Source: Rhodopseudomonas palustris (GTDB lineage Bacteria > Pseudomonadota > Alphaproteobacteria > Rhizobiales > Xanthobacteraceae). From it: DNA of 64,000 nucleotides. The stretch's first letter is position 1. Every line of letters starts with the position of its first letter. Shown one piece after another: positions 27,144-38,431 of this stretch. Under the pieces are notes generated by a model that saw only the letters and a program-made list of their open reading frames with translations, made no database searches and was not told the DNA's origin. The translations under genes and the position numbers were made by a program. The DNA is taken from NCBI RefSeq assembly GCF_003031265.1, contig NZ_CP019966.1, forward strand, positions 4,588,001-4,652,000. The letters run 5' to 3'.

Positions 27144-29773
27144 GGCGCCGCCTCCACCTTGACCCGGCGCAGCGGCCCGCGCGGCTGGCACGAGCCGGCG
27201 CTGATCACCACGGTGCCGCGCGGCACCGAAGCGTCCAAAGTCACCACCGGCGCACAGGGATTGCCGTCGACCTGCACCGCTGTGCCGTCACGGAAACCGT
27301 GCAGCGCCGCGTCGTCAGGATGCAGCAGCAATCGCGGTGCCGGCCGGCGCGCAGCAAGTAACGCACTGGCACGGCTCAATTCGCCGCCGGTGAAGGTGTC
27401 GTGCAGCGGGATCAGCCACAGCCCTTCGCCGGCCTCGATCGGCTGCAGCACGGCATCCGGCAGCGACGCTTCGCCCGGCTTGATCAGCAAGGTGCCGGGA
27501 TCACCGCCGCGCAACGGGCCGCCGACTTCTTCCAGGAAGCGCGTCACGTTATTGGCCGAATGCAGGCCGGAGGTCTTGTAGCTGGTGATCAAAGGCGCCG
27601 GCACTGCGGTGCCGCGCGCGCCCTTGATGCCGAAAGTCAGCGGCCCATCCTGATCGACCGGGATCACCGCATCGGCAAACTGCCCGGCGCGATCGTCGGC
27701 GGTGCGGCCGGTGTAAGGCCGCGGCGCGCGGGTGACCTTGCCGTCGGGCATCCCGAAATCTTCGCCCGGCGCAGCGTCCGCCACGGCCACGAGATCGGGA
27801 CGCTCGACGATCAGATCGCCGATCAGCGCGTCGAGCCCGTGCCAGTCGCCGGCACCGAACGCATCGAGCCGGCGCCAGCTTGCCGGTGCGGAATCCTGCG
27901 GCGCCACCGCGGCGAAGAAGCGCTGCGCCCGGCCTTCATAATTGACGAAGGTGCCGGTCGCCTCGGTGAACGGCGCCACCGGCAGCGCAACCGCCGCGCG
28001 CGCGGTGGTCTCGTTGGCCATCGAGTCCAGCGCAACCACACCCTTCGCGGCAGCGAACAGCCGCTCGACGCCAGCGCGCGGGGCACGGTCGAACAGATCG
28101 TTCTCGAGCACGATCGCGGTCTTGGCACCGCCACGTTCGAGCAAAGCGGCAGCGCTGTCGAGGCCGTCGCCGCCGAGCAGCGCGAGCCCGATGCTGTTGG
28201 CTTCCGGCGCCAGCAGCACGATCCGCGCTTTCGTGCCGAGCGCGGCGACGATGCGCGCCGCCGTCTCGATAATCTCTGCCGACATCAGCGCGCAGCCGGC
28301 GACGATCAGCGGCCGCTCGGCGTTCGCCAGAATCTCGGCGACCCGCGCGGCTTCGGAATGCTCCTCGACCGCCTCGGCGGGGCCTGCGCCAAGTGCCGCT
28401 GCAACGCTCGCACCGAACGCGGCGACGCCCTGGGGATCAAGCCGCAGCGACAGCGCAGCAAGATCGTCCAGCGCATCAGGCAGCGGCGTCGCCAGCACGA
28501 TCGGCGAGCGGCGCCCCTCGCCGGCGGTACGGACCGCCGGATCGAGGAAAGCGTGCACGCCCTTCTGCGCGGCAAGCTCGCGCTCGGCGCCGCGCGCGGT
28601 TTGCCGCAGAGCCAAGGCCAGTCGCGGCGCGGTGCCAGTGAGGTTTTCGCCGAGCACCAGCACGGCATCGGCGTGCTCGACCTCGTGCAGCGACGCGATC
28701 TTGGCAGGCCCAGCCCGCAAACTCTCGACGATACGCCGCACCAGACCGGCTTCGACATCGGACACGCCGGCGAAGAACCGCTCCGGCCCGACCAGACGCT
28801 GCAGCGCGTAGTTGGCTTCCAGCGAGGCACGCGGCGAACCGATCCCGATCGCGCCTTCGGCCACGATGGCATGGGCGGCCGAGGCAGCTTCGTGCTCGCT
28901 CGCAGGCGCGCCGCCGATTAGCGGCTGCCGCAGCCGATGCTCGGAGACGACGTGCAGCGGACCGTAGCGGCCGCGATCGCAGATGAAGTAGCCGTTGAGC
29001 GCGCCGTGGTAGCGGTTCTGCACCCGCTTCACCCGGCCGTCGCGCTGGTCGACCAGAATGTTGCAGCCGAGCGAGCAATGCGGGCAGATCGACGGCGTCG
29101 TCCGCATGTCCCATTTGCGTGAATAATCGCGCGACCAGCCCTTGTCGTTGAACACGCCGGTCGGACACACTTCGGCGAGATTGCCGGCGAACGGGCTTTC
29201 CAGCGGGCCGTCCTCGGCGCGGCCGAAATACACGTTGTCATGGGCGCCGAACGCGTCGAGATCGCGCCCGCCCGCATAGTCGCGATAGAACCGGGTGCAA
29301 CGATAGCAGGCGATGCAGCGGTTCATCTCGTGCGTCACCAGCGGCCCGAGATCCTGGTTGCGGTGGGTGCGCTTGGTGAACTTGTAGCGGCGATCGATAT
29401 GACCGGTGGCGATCGTCATGTCCTGCAGATGGCAGGAGCCGGCCTCTTCGCACACCGGGCAATCATGCGGATGGTTGACCATCAGCCACTCGATCACCTG
29501 GGCACGGAATGCCACCGCTTCCGGATCGCTCACCGAGACCCGCTCGACGTCGGCGACCGGCGTCATGCAGCTCATGACGATGCGGCCTTCCTTGTCGTCC
29601 GGACCGTCATAGACCTTCACGGCGCATTGCCGGCAGGCGCCGACCGAGCCGAGCGCGCCGTGCCAGCAGAAATACGGCACGTCGATGCCGTGCGTCAGGC
29701 ACGCCGACAACAGGTCTTCGCCGTCCTTGGCTTCGATGACGCGACCGTCGATCTCGATCTTCTTCTTGGTCAT
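27140..29773 (-). CDS. nuoG: NADH-quinone oxidoreductase subunit G
   Basis: NuoG is the largest peripheral subunit (877 residues). The N-terminal part holds a 2Fe-2S site (YFCWHGALGSVGACRQCAVK), the His-ligated cluster region (NHPHDCPVCEEAGSCHLQDM) and CIACYRCTRFYRDYAGG; a further cluster site CPHCSLGCN (near residue 231) corresponds to N7, which only some bacterial NuoG have. The rest is a molybdopterin-oxidoreductase-like domain without molybdenum function. It overlaps nuoF and nuoH by 4 bp each. Confidence 0.94.
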   Translation of the reverse strand: MTKKKIEIDGRVIEAKDGEDLLSACLTHGIDVPYFCWHGALGSVGACRQCAVKVYDGPDDKEGRIVMSCMTPVADVERVSVSDPEAVAFRAQVIEWLMVNHPHDCPVCEEAGSCHLQDMTIATGHIDRRYKFTKRTHRNQDLGPLVTHEMNRCIACYRCTRFYRDYAGGRDLDAFGAHDNVYFGRAEDGPLESPFAGNLAEVCPTGVFNDKGWSRDYSRKWDMRTTPSICPHCSLGCNILVDQRDGRVKRVQNRYHGALNGYFICDRGRYGPLHVVSEHRLRQPLIGGAPASEHEAASAAHAIVAEGAIGIGSPRASLEANYALQRLVGPERFFAGVSDVEAGLVRRIVESLRAGPAKIASLHEVEHADAVLVLGENLTGTAPRLALALRQTARGAERELAAQKGVHAFLDPAVRTAGEGRRSPIVLATPLPDALDDLAALSLRLDPQGVAAFGASVAAALGAGPAEAVEEHSEAARVAEILANAERPLIVAGCALMSAEIIETAARIVAALGTKARIVLLAPEANSIGLALLGGDGLDSAAALLERGGAKTAIVLENDLFDRAPRAGVERLFAAAKGVVALDSMANETTARAAVALPVAPFTEATGTFVNYEGRAQRFFAAVAPQDSAPASWRRLDAFGAGDWHGLDALIGDLIVERPDLVAVADAAPGEDFGMPDGKVTRAPRPYTGRTADDRAGQFADAVIPVDQDGPLTFGIKGARGTAVPAPLITSYKTSGLHSANNVTRFLEEVGGPLRGGDPGTLLIKPGEASLPDAVLQPIEAGEGLWLIPLHDTFTGGELSRASALLAARRPAPRLLLHPDDAALHGFRDGTAVQVDGNPCAPVVTLDASVPRGTVVISAGSCQPRGPLRRVKVEAAP

Positions 29774-31056
29774 GCGCGGCCCACCGGACAGAAGCCCTGC
29801 AGGTGGGCCGTGAAGATATCACCGAAGCGTTCGAGACCGCTGCGGAGCGGCGTCAGCGCGCCGGTGTTGAGGTCGCAATAGGAGCGGCCCGAGGGACCGG
29901 ACAGCGCGACGTGGTGGTGCAGCAGGTCGATGTCGGCGCGCGTGCCCTTGCCGGCTTCGAGCGTGTCGAGCAGCTTCGCCACCCACGGCAAACCGTCGCG
30001 GCATGGCGTGCACAGGCCGCAGCTCTCGCGCGCGTAGAACCGCATATGGCGTCCGATCGCCGCCACCGGGCAAGCGCGATCGTCGAGCACGATCAGCGCG
30101 CCGGTGCCGAGCGAACTGCCGGCCTTCTTGGCGTTGGTGAAATCGAGCGGCACGTCGAGCTCGGCCTTCTCGAAGAACGCGGTGGCGCCGCCGCCGGGCT
30201 GGAACGCCAGCAGCGCACGGCCATTGCGGATGCCGCCGGCACGATGCAGCAATTCACGCGCGGTCGAGCCCATCGGCGCTTCGATCAGTTGCGGGCGCTC
30301 GACGCAGCCGGAGATGCCGTACAGCTTGGTGCCGCCTTCGTCGGTGAACGACAGCGAACGATACCAGTCGGCGCCGTTCTCGATGATCGACGGCACCGAC
30401 GACAGCGTCTCGACGTTGTTGACCGTGGTCGGCCGGCCCCACAGGCCGCTGACCGCCGGATAAGGCGGCCGATGCCGCGGCACCGGACGCTCGCCCTCGA
30501 TCGCAGCGATCAGTGCGGTCTCTTCGCCGACGATGTAACGGCCCGCGGAGGCGTGCACGCGCATCGTCAGATCGAAGCCGGAGCCGAGAATATCGCGGCC
30601 CAGCAGCCCTGCGGCTTCCGCTTCGGCAATCGCGCGGCTCAGCGCGGTGGCAGCGGCGCGATATTCGTCGCGCACCAGGATGATCACTTCGGTGGCGCCG
30701 ATCGCATAGGCTGCGATGGTCGCCCCCTCGATCAGTTGATGCGGCAGCGCCTCCATCAACAGCCGGTCCTTGAACGAGCCGGGCTCGGTCTCGTCACCGT
30801 TGACGCAGAGATAGCGTGCGCCTGGACCGGCCTTCTCGCTACCGGTGCGCATGAAGCGCCATTTGTTGGCGGTCGGAAAGCCGGCGCCGCCGCGGCCGCG
30901 CAGGCCCGCGGCCTCGACCATCGCGATGATCGCTTCCGGGCTATGCCGCTTGAGCGCCAGCGACAGGGCCGCATAGCCGCCGAGCCCCCGCCAAGCGGCG
31001 AGGCTGTGCGGCTGACGGTCGGCGCGAGCGCGGCCGGTGAGCGGCTTGTCGCTCAT
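29770..31056 (-). CDS. nuoF: NADH-quinone oxidoreductase subunit F (NADH/FMN site)
   Basis: NuoF binds NADH and FMN and carries cluster N3. The 428-residue protein has GLRGRGGAGFPTANKW (FMN/NADH loop, residues ~49-64), VNGDETEPGSFKDRLLMEAL, and the 4Fe-4S motif ESCGLCTPCRDG (near 340) with a later cysteine in the LHHHVALSGPSGRSYCDLNT stretch. It overlaps nuoE and nuoG by 4 bp. Confidence 0.95.
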   Translation of the reverse strand: MSDKPLTGRARADRQPHSLAAWRGLGGYAALSLALKRHSPEAIIAMVEAAGLRGRGGAGFPTANKWRFMRTGSEKAGPGARYLCVNGDETEPGSFKDRLLMEALPHQLIEGATIAAYAIGATEVIILVRDEYRAAATALSRAIAEAEAAGLLGRDILGSGFDLTMRVHASAGRYIVGEETALIAAIEGERPVPRHRPPYPAVSGLWGRPTTVNNVETLSSVPSIIENGADWYRSLSFTDEGGTKLYGISGCVERPQLIEAPMGSTARELLHRAGGIRNGRALLAFQPGGGATAFFEKAELDVPLDFTNAKKAGSSLGTGALIVLDDRACPVAAIGRHMRFYARESCGLCTPCRDGLPWVAKLLDTLEAGKGTRADIDLLHHHVALSGPSGRSYCDLNTGALTPLRSGLERFGDIFTAHLQGFCPVGRA

Positions 31057-31541
31057 GGCTGGCCTCCCACCGCAGCGCCGCCGATCAGCGCGTCGAGATC
31101 GTCCGGCGTCAGCGGACCGATCAGCTTACGTTCCGGGCCGACCAGAGCCACCGGGGCGCGATCGCAGCCGCCGACGCAGCAGATGTTGATCAGCGTGAAC
31201 TTGCCGTCCGGCGTGGTTTCACCGAAGCCGATGCCGAGCTTGCTCATCACCGCATCGCGCACCGCATCGCCGCCGCACAGATAGCAGCTCAGCCCGTCGC
31301 ATAAGAGGATCACCGTGTCGCCGACCGGCGATCGGAAGATCTGACTGTAAAACGTCGCCAGCGCGTCGATCTCGGCAGGCGTGACGCCGAGGACGTCGGC
31401 GGCTTCCTTCAGGTGCGCGTCGGACACCCAGCCTTCGGCTTCCTGCACCAGCTTCAGTGCTTCCACCATCGCAGCCTTCGCGCCGCCATGGGTGGCGGCA
31501 GCATGCTGAATCGCGGTCTTGAGGGCGGGACTGAGGCTCAT
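31053..31541 (-). CDS. nuoE: NADH-quinone oxidoreductase subunit E (2Fe-2S)
   Basis: NuoE carries cluster N1a. The 162-residue thioredoxin-like protein has the four cysteine ligands in [14 protein letters not shown] (about 86-99) and [16 protein letters not shown] (about 126-141). The N-terminal helical part resembles the E. coli protein. It overlaps nuoCD and nuoF by 4 bp each. Confidence 0.94.
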   Translation of the reverse strand: MSLSPALKTAIQHAAATHGGAKAAMVEALKLVQEAEGWVSDAHLKEAADVLGVTPAEIDALATFYSQIFRSPVGDTVILLCDGLSCYLCGGDAVRDAVMSKLGIGFGETTPDGKFTLINICCVGGCDRAPVALVGPERKLIGPLTPDDLDALIGGAAVGGQP

Positions 31542-33283
31542 CGGTCGACGTCCGACATCACGTAGTCAATGCTGCCGAGATAGGCGACGAGATCGGCCAC
31601 CATCATGCCGGGCGCCACCGCGGAGATCATCTGCAGATGCGCGAACGACGGCGTGCGAATCCGGGTGCGATAGCTCGACGGTTCTCCGTCCGAGATCAGC
31701 GCGAACTGCGTCAGGCCGCGCACGGTCTCGACCTGGCCAGTGTATTCGCCCGGCGGCAGCACCGGACCCCAGCTCGTGCTGACGAAGTGATGGATCATGG
31801 TCTCGATGTCGTGCAGCATCCGCTCGCGCGGCGGCGGCGTCGTCAGCGGATGATCGGCCTTGATCGGGCCGGACGGCATGTTGTCGACGCACTGCCGGAT
31901 GATCTTCAGCGACTGCCGGATTTCCTCGACCCGCACCACCGTGCGGTCGTAGCAATCGCCGGCGTGACCGACCGGAATCTCGAAGTCGAAATTTTCGAAG
32001 CCCGCATAGGGCCGCGCCTTGCGCACGTCCCAGGCATAGCCGGTGGCCCGCAGGCCCGGACCGGTGACGCCCCAATCCAGCGCCATCGAAGTGTCGTAAG
32101 CCGCAATGCCCTTGGTGCGCGCGCGGAAAATCTCGTTGCGCAGCACCATGCCTTCGTAATCGTCGAGCCGCGACGGCATCCAGTCGAGGAATTCGCGGAC
32201 CAGCCGGTCCCAACCCTCCGGTAGATCCATCGACAGGCCGCCGATGCGGAAGAAGCCGGGATGCATCCGGGCGCCGGTGATCGACTCGATCACCCGGTAG
32301 CCGCGCTCGCGGTCGGTGAACATGTAGAACACCGGCGACATCGCCCCGGTGTCCTGCGCCATGGTGCCGTAGAACAGCAGGTGGTTCATGATGCGGAACA
32401 TTTCCGACAGCATGATCCGCACCGTCAGCGCACGGTCCGGCACTTTGATGCCGCAGGCCTTCTCGACCGCCTGCAGGTAGGGCATCTCGCCCATCACCCC
32501 GCCCAAGTAATCGACGCGGTCGGTGTAGGGGAGGAAGTTATGCCAGGTCTGGCGCTCGGCCATCTTCTCGGCGCCGCGATGATGGAAGCCGATATCGGGC
32601 CGTGCTGCGACGATCTCTTCGCCGTCGAGCGCCAGCACGATCCGGAACACGCCGTGGGTCGCCATCGAATGCGGCCCGTAGTTCAGGATCATCAGCTCGA
32701 CGCCGTCGCGATGCGTCGGCAGGCCGAACTTCTCCGGATCAGCGGCGAGCGCGTGCTCCTTGGCGTCGAACAGCGACGCCGTCATGTTGAACAGCGGCCG
32801 TTCGGTGGCGCGACCCGGCTGGGTCTTGCGCATCGGATGGCCTTCCCAGCCCGGCGGCAGCAGAATACGCAGCGAGTGCGGCTGAGCTTCGAACTCGACG
32901 CCGAACATGTCGTAGGCTTCGCGCTCGTACCATGGCGCGTTGGGAAACACCGAGCCGATCGACTTGGCGCGCGGATATTCGGCATCGAGCGCGATCTTGA
33001 TCCGGATGTCGGCATTACGCTCGTGCGACATCAGGTGGCTGGCGATGGTGATGCCGGACGGCGGCAGGCCTTCGCGATGCTTGCGCGCGGTTTCGTCGAT
33101 CGCCCACAGGTCGACCAACATCTTGAACGGCCGGTCGATCTCCTGCTTCAGGAAGCGATGCACGTCGATCGTCGCGTCCGGCCGAATCCATACGGTCGGA
33201 AACCGATCGGCAGTCATTTGCTCGCCCAGCACCGCGTCCTTGAAGCGCGCGCTGAGCTCGGTGACGAGTTCGGATGCGCTCAC
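31538..33283 (-). CDS. nuoC: NADH-quinone oxidoreductase fused subunit C/D
   Basis: This 581-residue fusion joins NuoC (30-kDa subunit, about residues 1-175: [35 protein letters not shown]) to NuoD (49-kDa quinone-site subunit, about 195-581: [47 protein letters not shown]-like [17 protein letters not shown]). Fusion of C and D is the enterobacterial-type arrangement and marks this as the second, compact nuo operon of Rhodopseudomonas rather than the mitochondrial-type operon with separate genes. The start is GTG at 33283 inside the nuoB stop (GTGA). Confidence 0.95.
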   Translation of the reverse strand: MSASELVTELSARFKDAVLGEQMTADRFPTVWIRPDATIDVHRFLKQEIDRPFKMLVDLWAIDETARKHREGLPPSGITIASHLMSHERNADIRIKIALDAEYPRAKSIGSVFPNAPWYEREAYDMFGVEFEAQPHSLRILLPPGWEGHPMRKTQPGRATERPLFNMTASLFDAKEHALAADPEKFGLPTHRDGVELMILNYGPHSMATHGVFRIVLALDGEEIVAARPDIGFHHRGAEKMAERQTWHNFLPYTDRVDYLGGVMGEMPYLQAVEKACGIKVPDRALTVRIMLSEMFRIMNHLLFYGTMAQDTGAMSPVFYMFTDRERGYRVIESITGARMHPGFFRIGGLSMDLPEGWDRLVREFLDWMPSRLDDYEGMVLRNEIFRARTKGIAAYDTSMALDWGVTGPGLRATGYAWDVRKARPYAGFENFDFEIPVGHAGDCYDRTVVRVEEIRQSLKIIRQCVDNMPSGPIKADHPLTTPPPRERMLHDIETMIHHFVSTSWGPVLPPGEYTGQVETVRGLTQFALISDGEPSSYRTRIRTPSFAHLQMISAVAPGMMVADLVAYLGSIDYVMSDVDR

Positions 33284-33906
33284 AATGACTCCGGCGGATC
33301 AAGCAGGGTCTGCGCCATGCGTTCGTCATGGCGCTGGTCGCGCCGGCGCGGCGCGTCGAAGCCCAGGCCGGCGGTATTGCCGACGGTGACACCGAGCGGA
33401 CGACGTTCGCTGCCGACCTGCTGCTGCAGCATGATCAGCGCATCGAGCACCGCTTCCGGCCGCGGCGGACAGCCGGGGATGTAGACATCGACCGGAATGA
33501 AGCGGTCGACGCCCTGCACCACCGAATAGATGTCGTACATGCCGCCCGAGCAGGCGCAGGCGCCCATCGCAATCACCCAACGCGGCGCGCGCATCTGTTC
33601 GTACAGGCGCAGCAGCGGCGCAGCCATCTTGTGAAACACGGTGCCGGACACGACGAGGAGATCGGCCTGCCGCGGCGAAGCGCGGATCACTTCGGCGCCG
33701 AACCGCGCCTGATCGTAAACCGGCGTCAGCACCGTGACCTGTTCGACGTAGCAGCACGACAAGCCGAAATTGAAAGGCCACAGGCTGTGCTTGCGCGACC
33801 ATGCGGTGAGGTCTTCGAGCGTGGTGAACAGGCTCGACAGCGCCATATGTTCTTCGACCGAGCGCTGTTCGCCCGGCATGCCCGGATGTTGCGGCGTCAT
33901 CGTCAT
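33280..33906 (-). CDS. nuoB: NADH-quinone oxidoreductase subunit B (cluster N2)
   Basis: NuoB carries the last cluster, N2, that reduces quinone. The 208-residue protein has SCCYVEQ (adjacent cysteines, near residue 50), [19 protein letters not shown] and [16 protein letters not shown]. The C-terminal ~40 residues are an arginine-rich tail. The ATG at 33906 overlaps the nuoA stop by 4 bp. Confidence 0.95.
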   Translation of the reverse strand: MTMTPQHPGMPGEQRSVEEHMALSSLFTTLEDLTAWSRKHSLWPFNFGLSCCYVEQVTVLTPVYDQARFGAEVIRASPRQADLLVVSGTVFHKMAAPLLRLYEQMRAPRWVIAMGACACSGGMYDIYSVVQGVDRFIPVDVYIPGCPPRPEAVLDALIMLQQQVGSERRPLGVTVGNTAGLGFDAPRRRDQRHDERMAQTLLDPPESL

Positions 33907-34292
33907 CGGCGCTTGCCCTTGACCCAGTCGAGCGCTCCGTCGAGCCACAGATACACCAGCGCCAGCAGCAGCACGCCGATGAACACGGCGGCTTCGATCA
34001 GACCGAGCCAGCCGGCGTCGCGCGCGGCGACCGCCCAGGCGAACAGGATCGCAGCTTCCATGTCGAAGATCACGAACAGCGCGGCGATCAGGAAGTACGG
34101 CGCATTCAGCGGCCCCTGCTGCGGCTGCGCCGGCAGCACGCCGCCTTCGTAGGGCACGTCGGGCCGCGCACCGGAGCGCTTCTCGCGCAGCCAGGCCGCG
34201 ACCACGATGATCGCCGCAACGATCCCGGCCGACAGCGCGACGTGGATAGCGAGTGCGGCGCCCGAATTGATCGGAAGGGTCAGATCACCCAC
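33903..34292 (-). CDS. nuoA: NADH-quinone oxidoreductase subunit A
   Basis: NuoA is a three-helix membrane subunit and the first gene of the operon. The protein contains [20 protein letters not shown] and [20 protein letters not shown], the conserved loop and acidic second helix. The start is either GTG at 34292, with GGAG 8 nt upstream (129 residues), or TTG at 34298 (131 residues, spacing only 2 nt); I prefer GTG. A FixK box lies ~115 nt upstream, at a distance allowing activation with a ~75-nt leader. Confidence 0.93.
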   Translation of the reverse strand: MGDLTLPINSGAALAIHVALSAGIVAAIIVVAAWLREKRSGARPDVPYEGGVLPAQPQQGPLNAPYFLIAALFVIFDMEAAILFAWAVAARDAGWLGLIEAAVFIGVLLLALVYLWLDGALDWVKGKRR

Positions 34293-34298
34293 CGGCAA

Positions 34299-34739
34299 GG
34301 CTCCAACAAACAGCGGAAGAGCGGATCACGAACGATCCGACGTGGGGTGTAGAAGTCGGGTTGTTAACGCATCGTCACCATGCCATCCGACCCGTCAAGG
34401 CTGGTTGACGCGGATCAACTCCGCGGCCACGACAACGTGAGAATCCCGCTGTGATTTCCTGTACTTGGAACCCGGTATAGGGTGTCGGAAAGCCCCGCAT
34501 GGCAGGGCTTTGCGGGCTCCAGCCAAGGCTTTCCCAACGGCCGAATCGGCGTCATCCGCAATCTGCGGCACGTTGCCACGTTGAGCCGCGATGGCCGTGA
34601 GCTTGCATGCCCCGGTGACCGTCCGAGGTCGGCCGCGTACGCATTCGGTCCGTCCGAACACACCCGGGACAGATGCGCGAACACATTTCGCCGGACGCTG
34701 AAATGATCTAACGATAATTGTTTCGTCCTGGGCCGGCTG
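34299..34739. other. Intergenic control region between nuoA and ndvA
   Basis: This 441-bp gap between two divergent operons holds the FixK/FNR box at 34405-34418 and a hairpin AAAGCCC (34489-34495) / GGGCTTT (34505-34511). I see no convincing gene; short frames here lack ribosome sites and protein-like composition. Confidence 0.6.
34405..34418. promoter_or_regulatory. FixK/FNR-type box for the nuo operon
   Basis: TTGAC-GCGG-ATCAA keeps the TTGA/TCAA core that FixK2 needs; it is one base off the symmetric consensus. Activation at -41.5 gives a transcript start near 34370 on the minus strand, about 75 nt before nuoA. For ndvA (34740) it is too distant. Confidence 0.65.
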
Positions 34740-36539
<1,800 letters not shown>

Positions 36540-36708
36540 TCGGTCGAATTTCAGCCCTTTTCGTCCCCGATTACCCGGGGCCAAGCCCTGTTCTGCGGGC
36601 GCGAGCCGGTATAGGGTCGGGTTTGCTGGGGCCACCGCCTGAAAACCCGAACGTCACCGTGCCGCGATCTCGTCGGCGCGACGGAACTCACAGGACCGGA
36701 ATCGGAAC

Positions 36709-38157
36709 GTGCCTTTCATCACTGCACAGCCTCGCCGTTCATCCTCGTTTTTGACCATCGTCGTTGCGGCGTTGTTGTCGCTGACCGTGCTGCCACGCGT
36801 CGCGAATGCCGAAGCGCTGCTGCTGATCGAGGCCGATACCGGCAAGGTGCTGCAGGCCGACAACGCCACCTACCCGTGGCATCCGGCCTCCGTCACCAAG
36901 CTGATGACGCTGTATGTGACGCTGCAGGCGGTGAAGCAGGGCCGCATCACACCGGACACTCTGCTGACAGTGTCGCCGATCGCCTCGGCGCAATCGCCCT
37001 CGAAGATGGGCTTCCGCGCCGGCACCCAGCTCACCGTCGACAACGCGCTGAAGATGATGATGGTGAAGTCGGCCAATGACATGGCCGTGGTGCTGGCCGA
37101 AGGCGTCGGCGGTTCGATCGACGGCTTCTCGGCGATGATGAACGATACCGCGGCGCGGCTCGGAATGACGCAGACCCACTACGTCAATCCCAACGGCCTG
37201 CCCGCCGACGAGCAGGTGACCTCGGCGCGCGACCTTGCGATCCTGGCTCGTGCCATCATCCGCGACCTGCCCGAATACGAATACTACGTCCACATTCCGG
37301 CGATCCGCTTCGGCAAGCGGGTGACGCGGAACTTCAACAAGCTGATCGGCCGCTATCCCGGCGCTGACGGCTTCAAGACCGGCTTTATCTGCGCCTCGGG
37401 CTACAATCTGGTCGCCAGCGCCACGCGCAACGGCCGCCGGCTGATCGCCGTTGTGCTCGGTGCCAGCTCCGGCCAAGACCGCGCCGTGAAGGCCGCGCAA
37501 CTGTTGGAGCGCGGCTTCTCCACCAACACCCTTGCCTGGCTGACGCCGTCGCTCGGCACCGTCGACAATCTGGCGCCGATCGCCGCAGCGCCGCCGGATC
37601 TGCGTGACGAGATGTGCGGACCGAAGCGCAAGCGCCCGGCCAGCGACGAAGACGAAACCGTCGCCAACGCGCTGTCGGGCAATCCGGTGATGTCGATGTT
37701 CCAGACGCCGGCGCTGCGGCCGGTCGACATGATCGCCGCCGAACCTGAACCGACCCAGCCGGTGCTGGTCTATACCGGTCCGACCCGCAGCGGTCCGGCG
37801 CTGATCGCCGCCGAGGCCAGCGATGCCGAGCGGCAGGCCGTCAAGCCGGCCAAGAAGAAGAAAGCCCGGGTCGCGAAGAAGAACGACGCCGCTTCGGAAG
37901 GTCAGGAAGCCAGCGTCGATCAGGCCGCGCCGAAGGGCAGCAAGCCGCGTACCGCGGTCGTCGTCGATACCAACAAGCCGGCCAAGCCTGCTGCCGGTGC
38001 CAAGCCAGCCGGCACCAAGCATGCGAGCCCAAAGCATGCGACGGCAAAGCCTGAAGCCGCCGCGGACAAGCCCGCCGCCCCGGCCAAGCCGAAGCCGAAG
38101 GCAGCCGCCAAACCTGCACCGAGCAGCGCAGCCAGCGACGCCAAGCCGAAATCCTGA
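36709..38157 (+). CDS. D-alanyl-D-alanine carboxypeptidase (S11, DacA-like) with Lys/Ala/Pro-rich tail
   Basis: This periplasmic penicillin-binding enzyme trims peptidoglycan side chains. The 482-residue protein begins with a signal peptide (to about NAEA, residue 33) and has the three active-site motifs: SVTK in HPASVTKLMTLYVTL (near 63), SAN in VKSANDMAVVLAEG (near 122), and KTG in GADGFKTGFICASG (near 224). The catalytic part ends near residue 290. The last ~190 residues are a low-complexity Lys-Ala-Pro region likely to contact the wall. The membrane-anchoring C-terminal helix of E. coli DacA is absent. The start is GTG at 36709. Confidence 0.92.
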   Translation: MPFITAQPRRSSSFLTIVVAALLSLTVLPRVANAEALLLIEADTGKVLQADNATYPWHPASVTKLMTLYVTLQAVKQGRITPDTLLTVSPIASAQSPSKMGFRAGTQLTVDNALKMMMVKSANDMAVVLAEGVGGSIDGFSAMMNDTAARLGMTQTHYVNPNGLPADEQVTSARDLAILARAIIRDLPEYEYYVHIPAIRFGKRVTRNFNKLIGRYPGADGFKTGFICASGYNLVASATRNGRRLIAVVLGASSGQDRAVKAAQLLERGFSTNTLAWLTPSLGTVDNLAPIAAAPPDLRDEMCGPKRKRPASDEDETVANALSGNPVMSMFQTPALRPVDMIAAEPEPTQPVLVYTGPTRSGPALIAAEASDAERQAVKPAKKKKARVAKKNDAASEGQEASVDQAAPKGSKPRTAVVVDTNKPAKPAAGAKPAGTKHASPKHATAKPEAAADKPAAPAKPKPKAAAKPAPSSAASDAKPKS

Positions 38158-38431
38158 CGACCGTTACGGCAGCCTGAATCAACCTCTCGTTGCTGCCGCT
38201 TGATGGTTCACAGACCGCCGTCGCACTGCGGCGTGCGGCCGCTTGCGTTCGGTGTTGGCTTCGCTCAATACTCCGCCGAACGGGAGGTCGAACGCGGTTT
38301 TCGAGTACTTATTTCGCAGCGCAGCAAACGACCTGCGGCGTCTTTCGGCCAATTCGCCGCCCCCAACCGATATGCAACAATCATAACGCACGAAGCGGAA
38401 TGCTTCGGGCAGGCGACACGAGGAACACACC

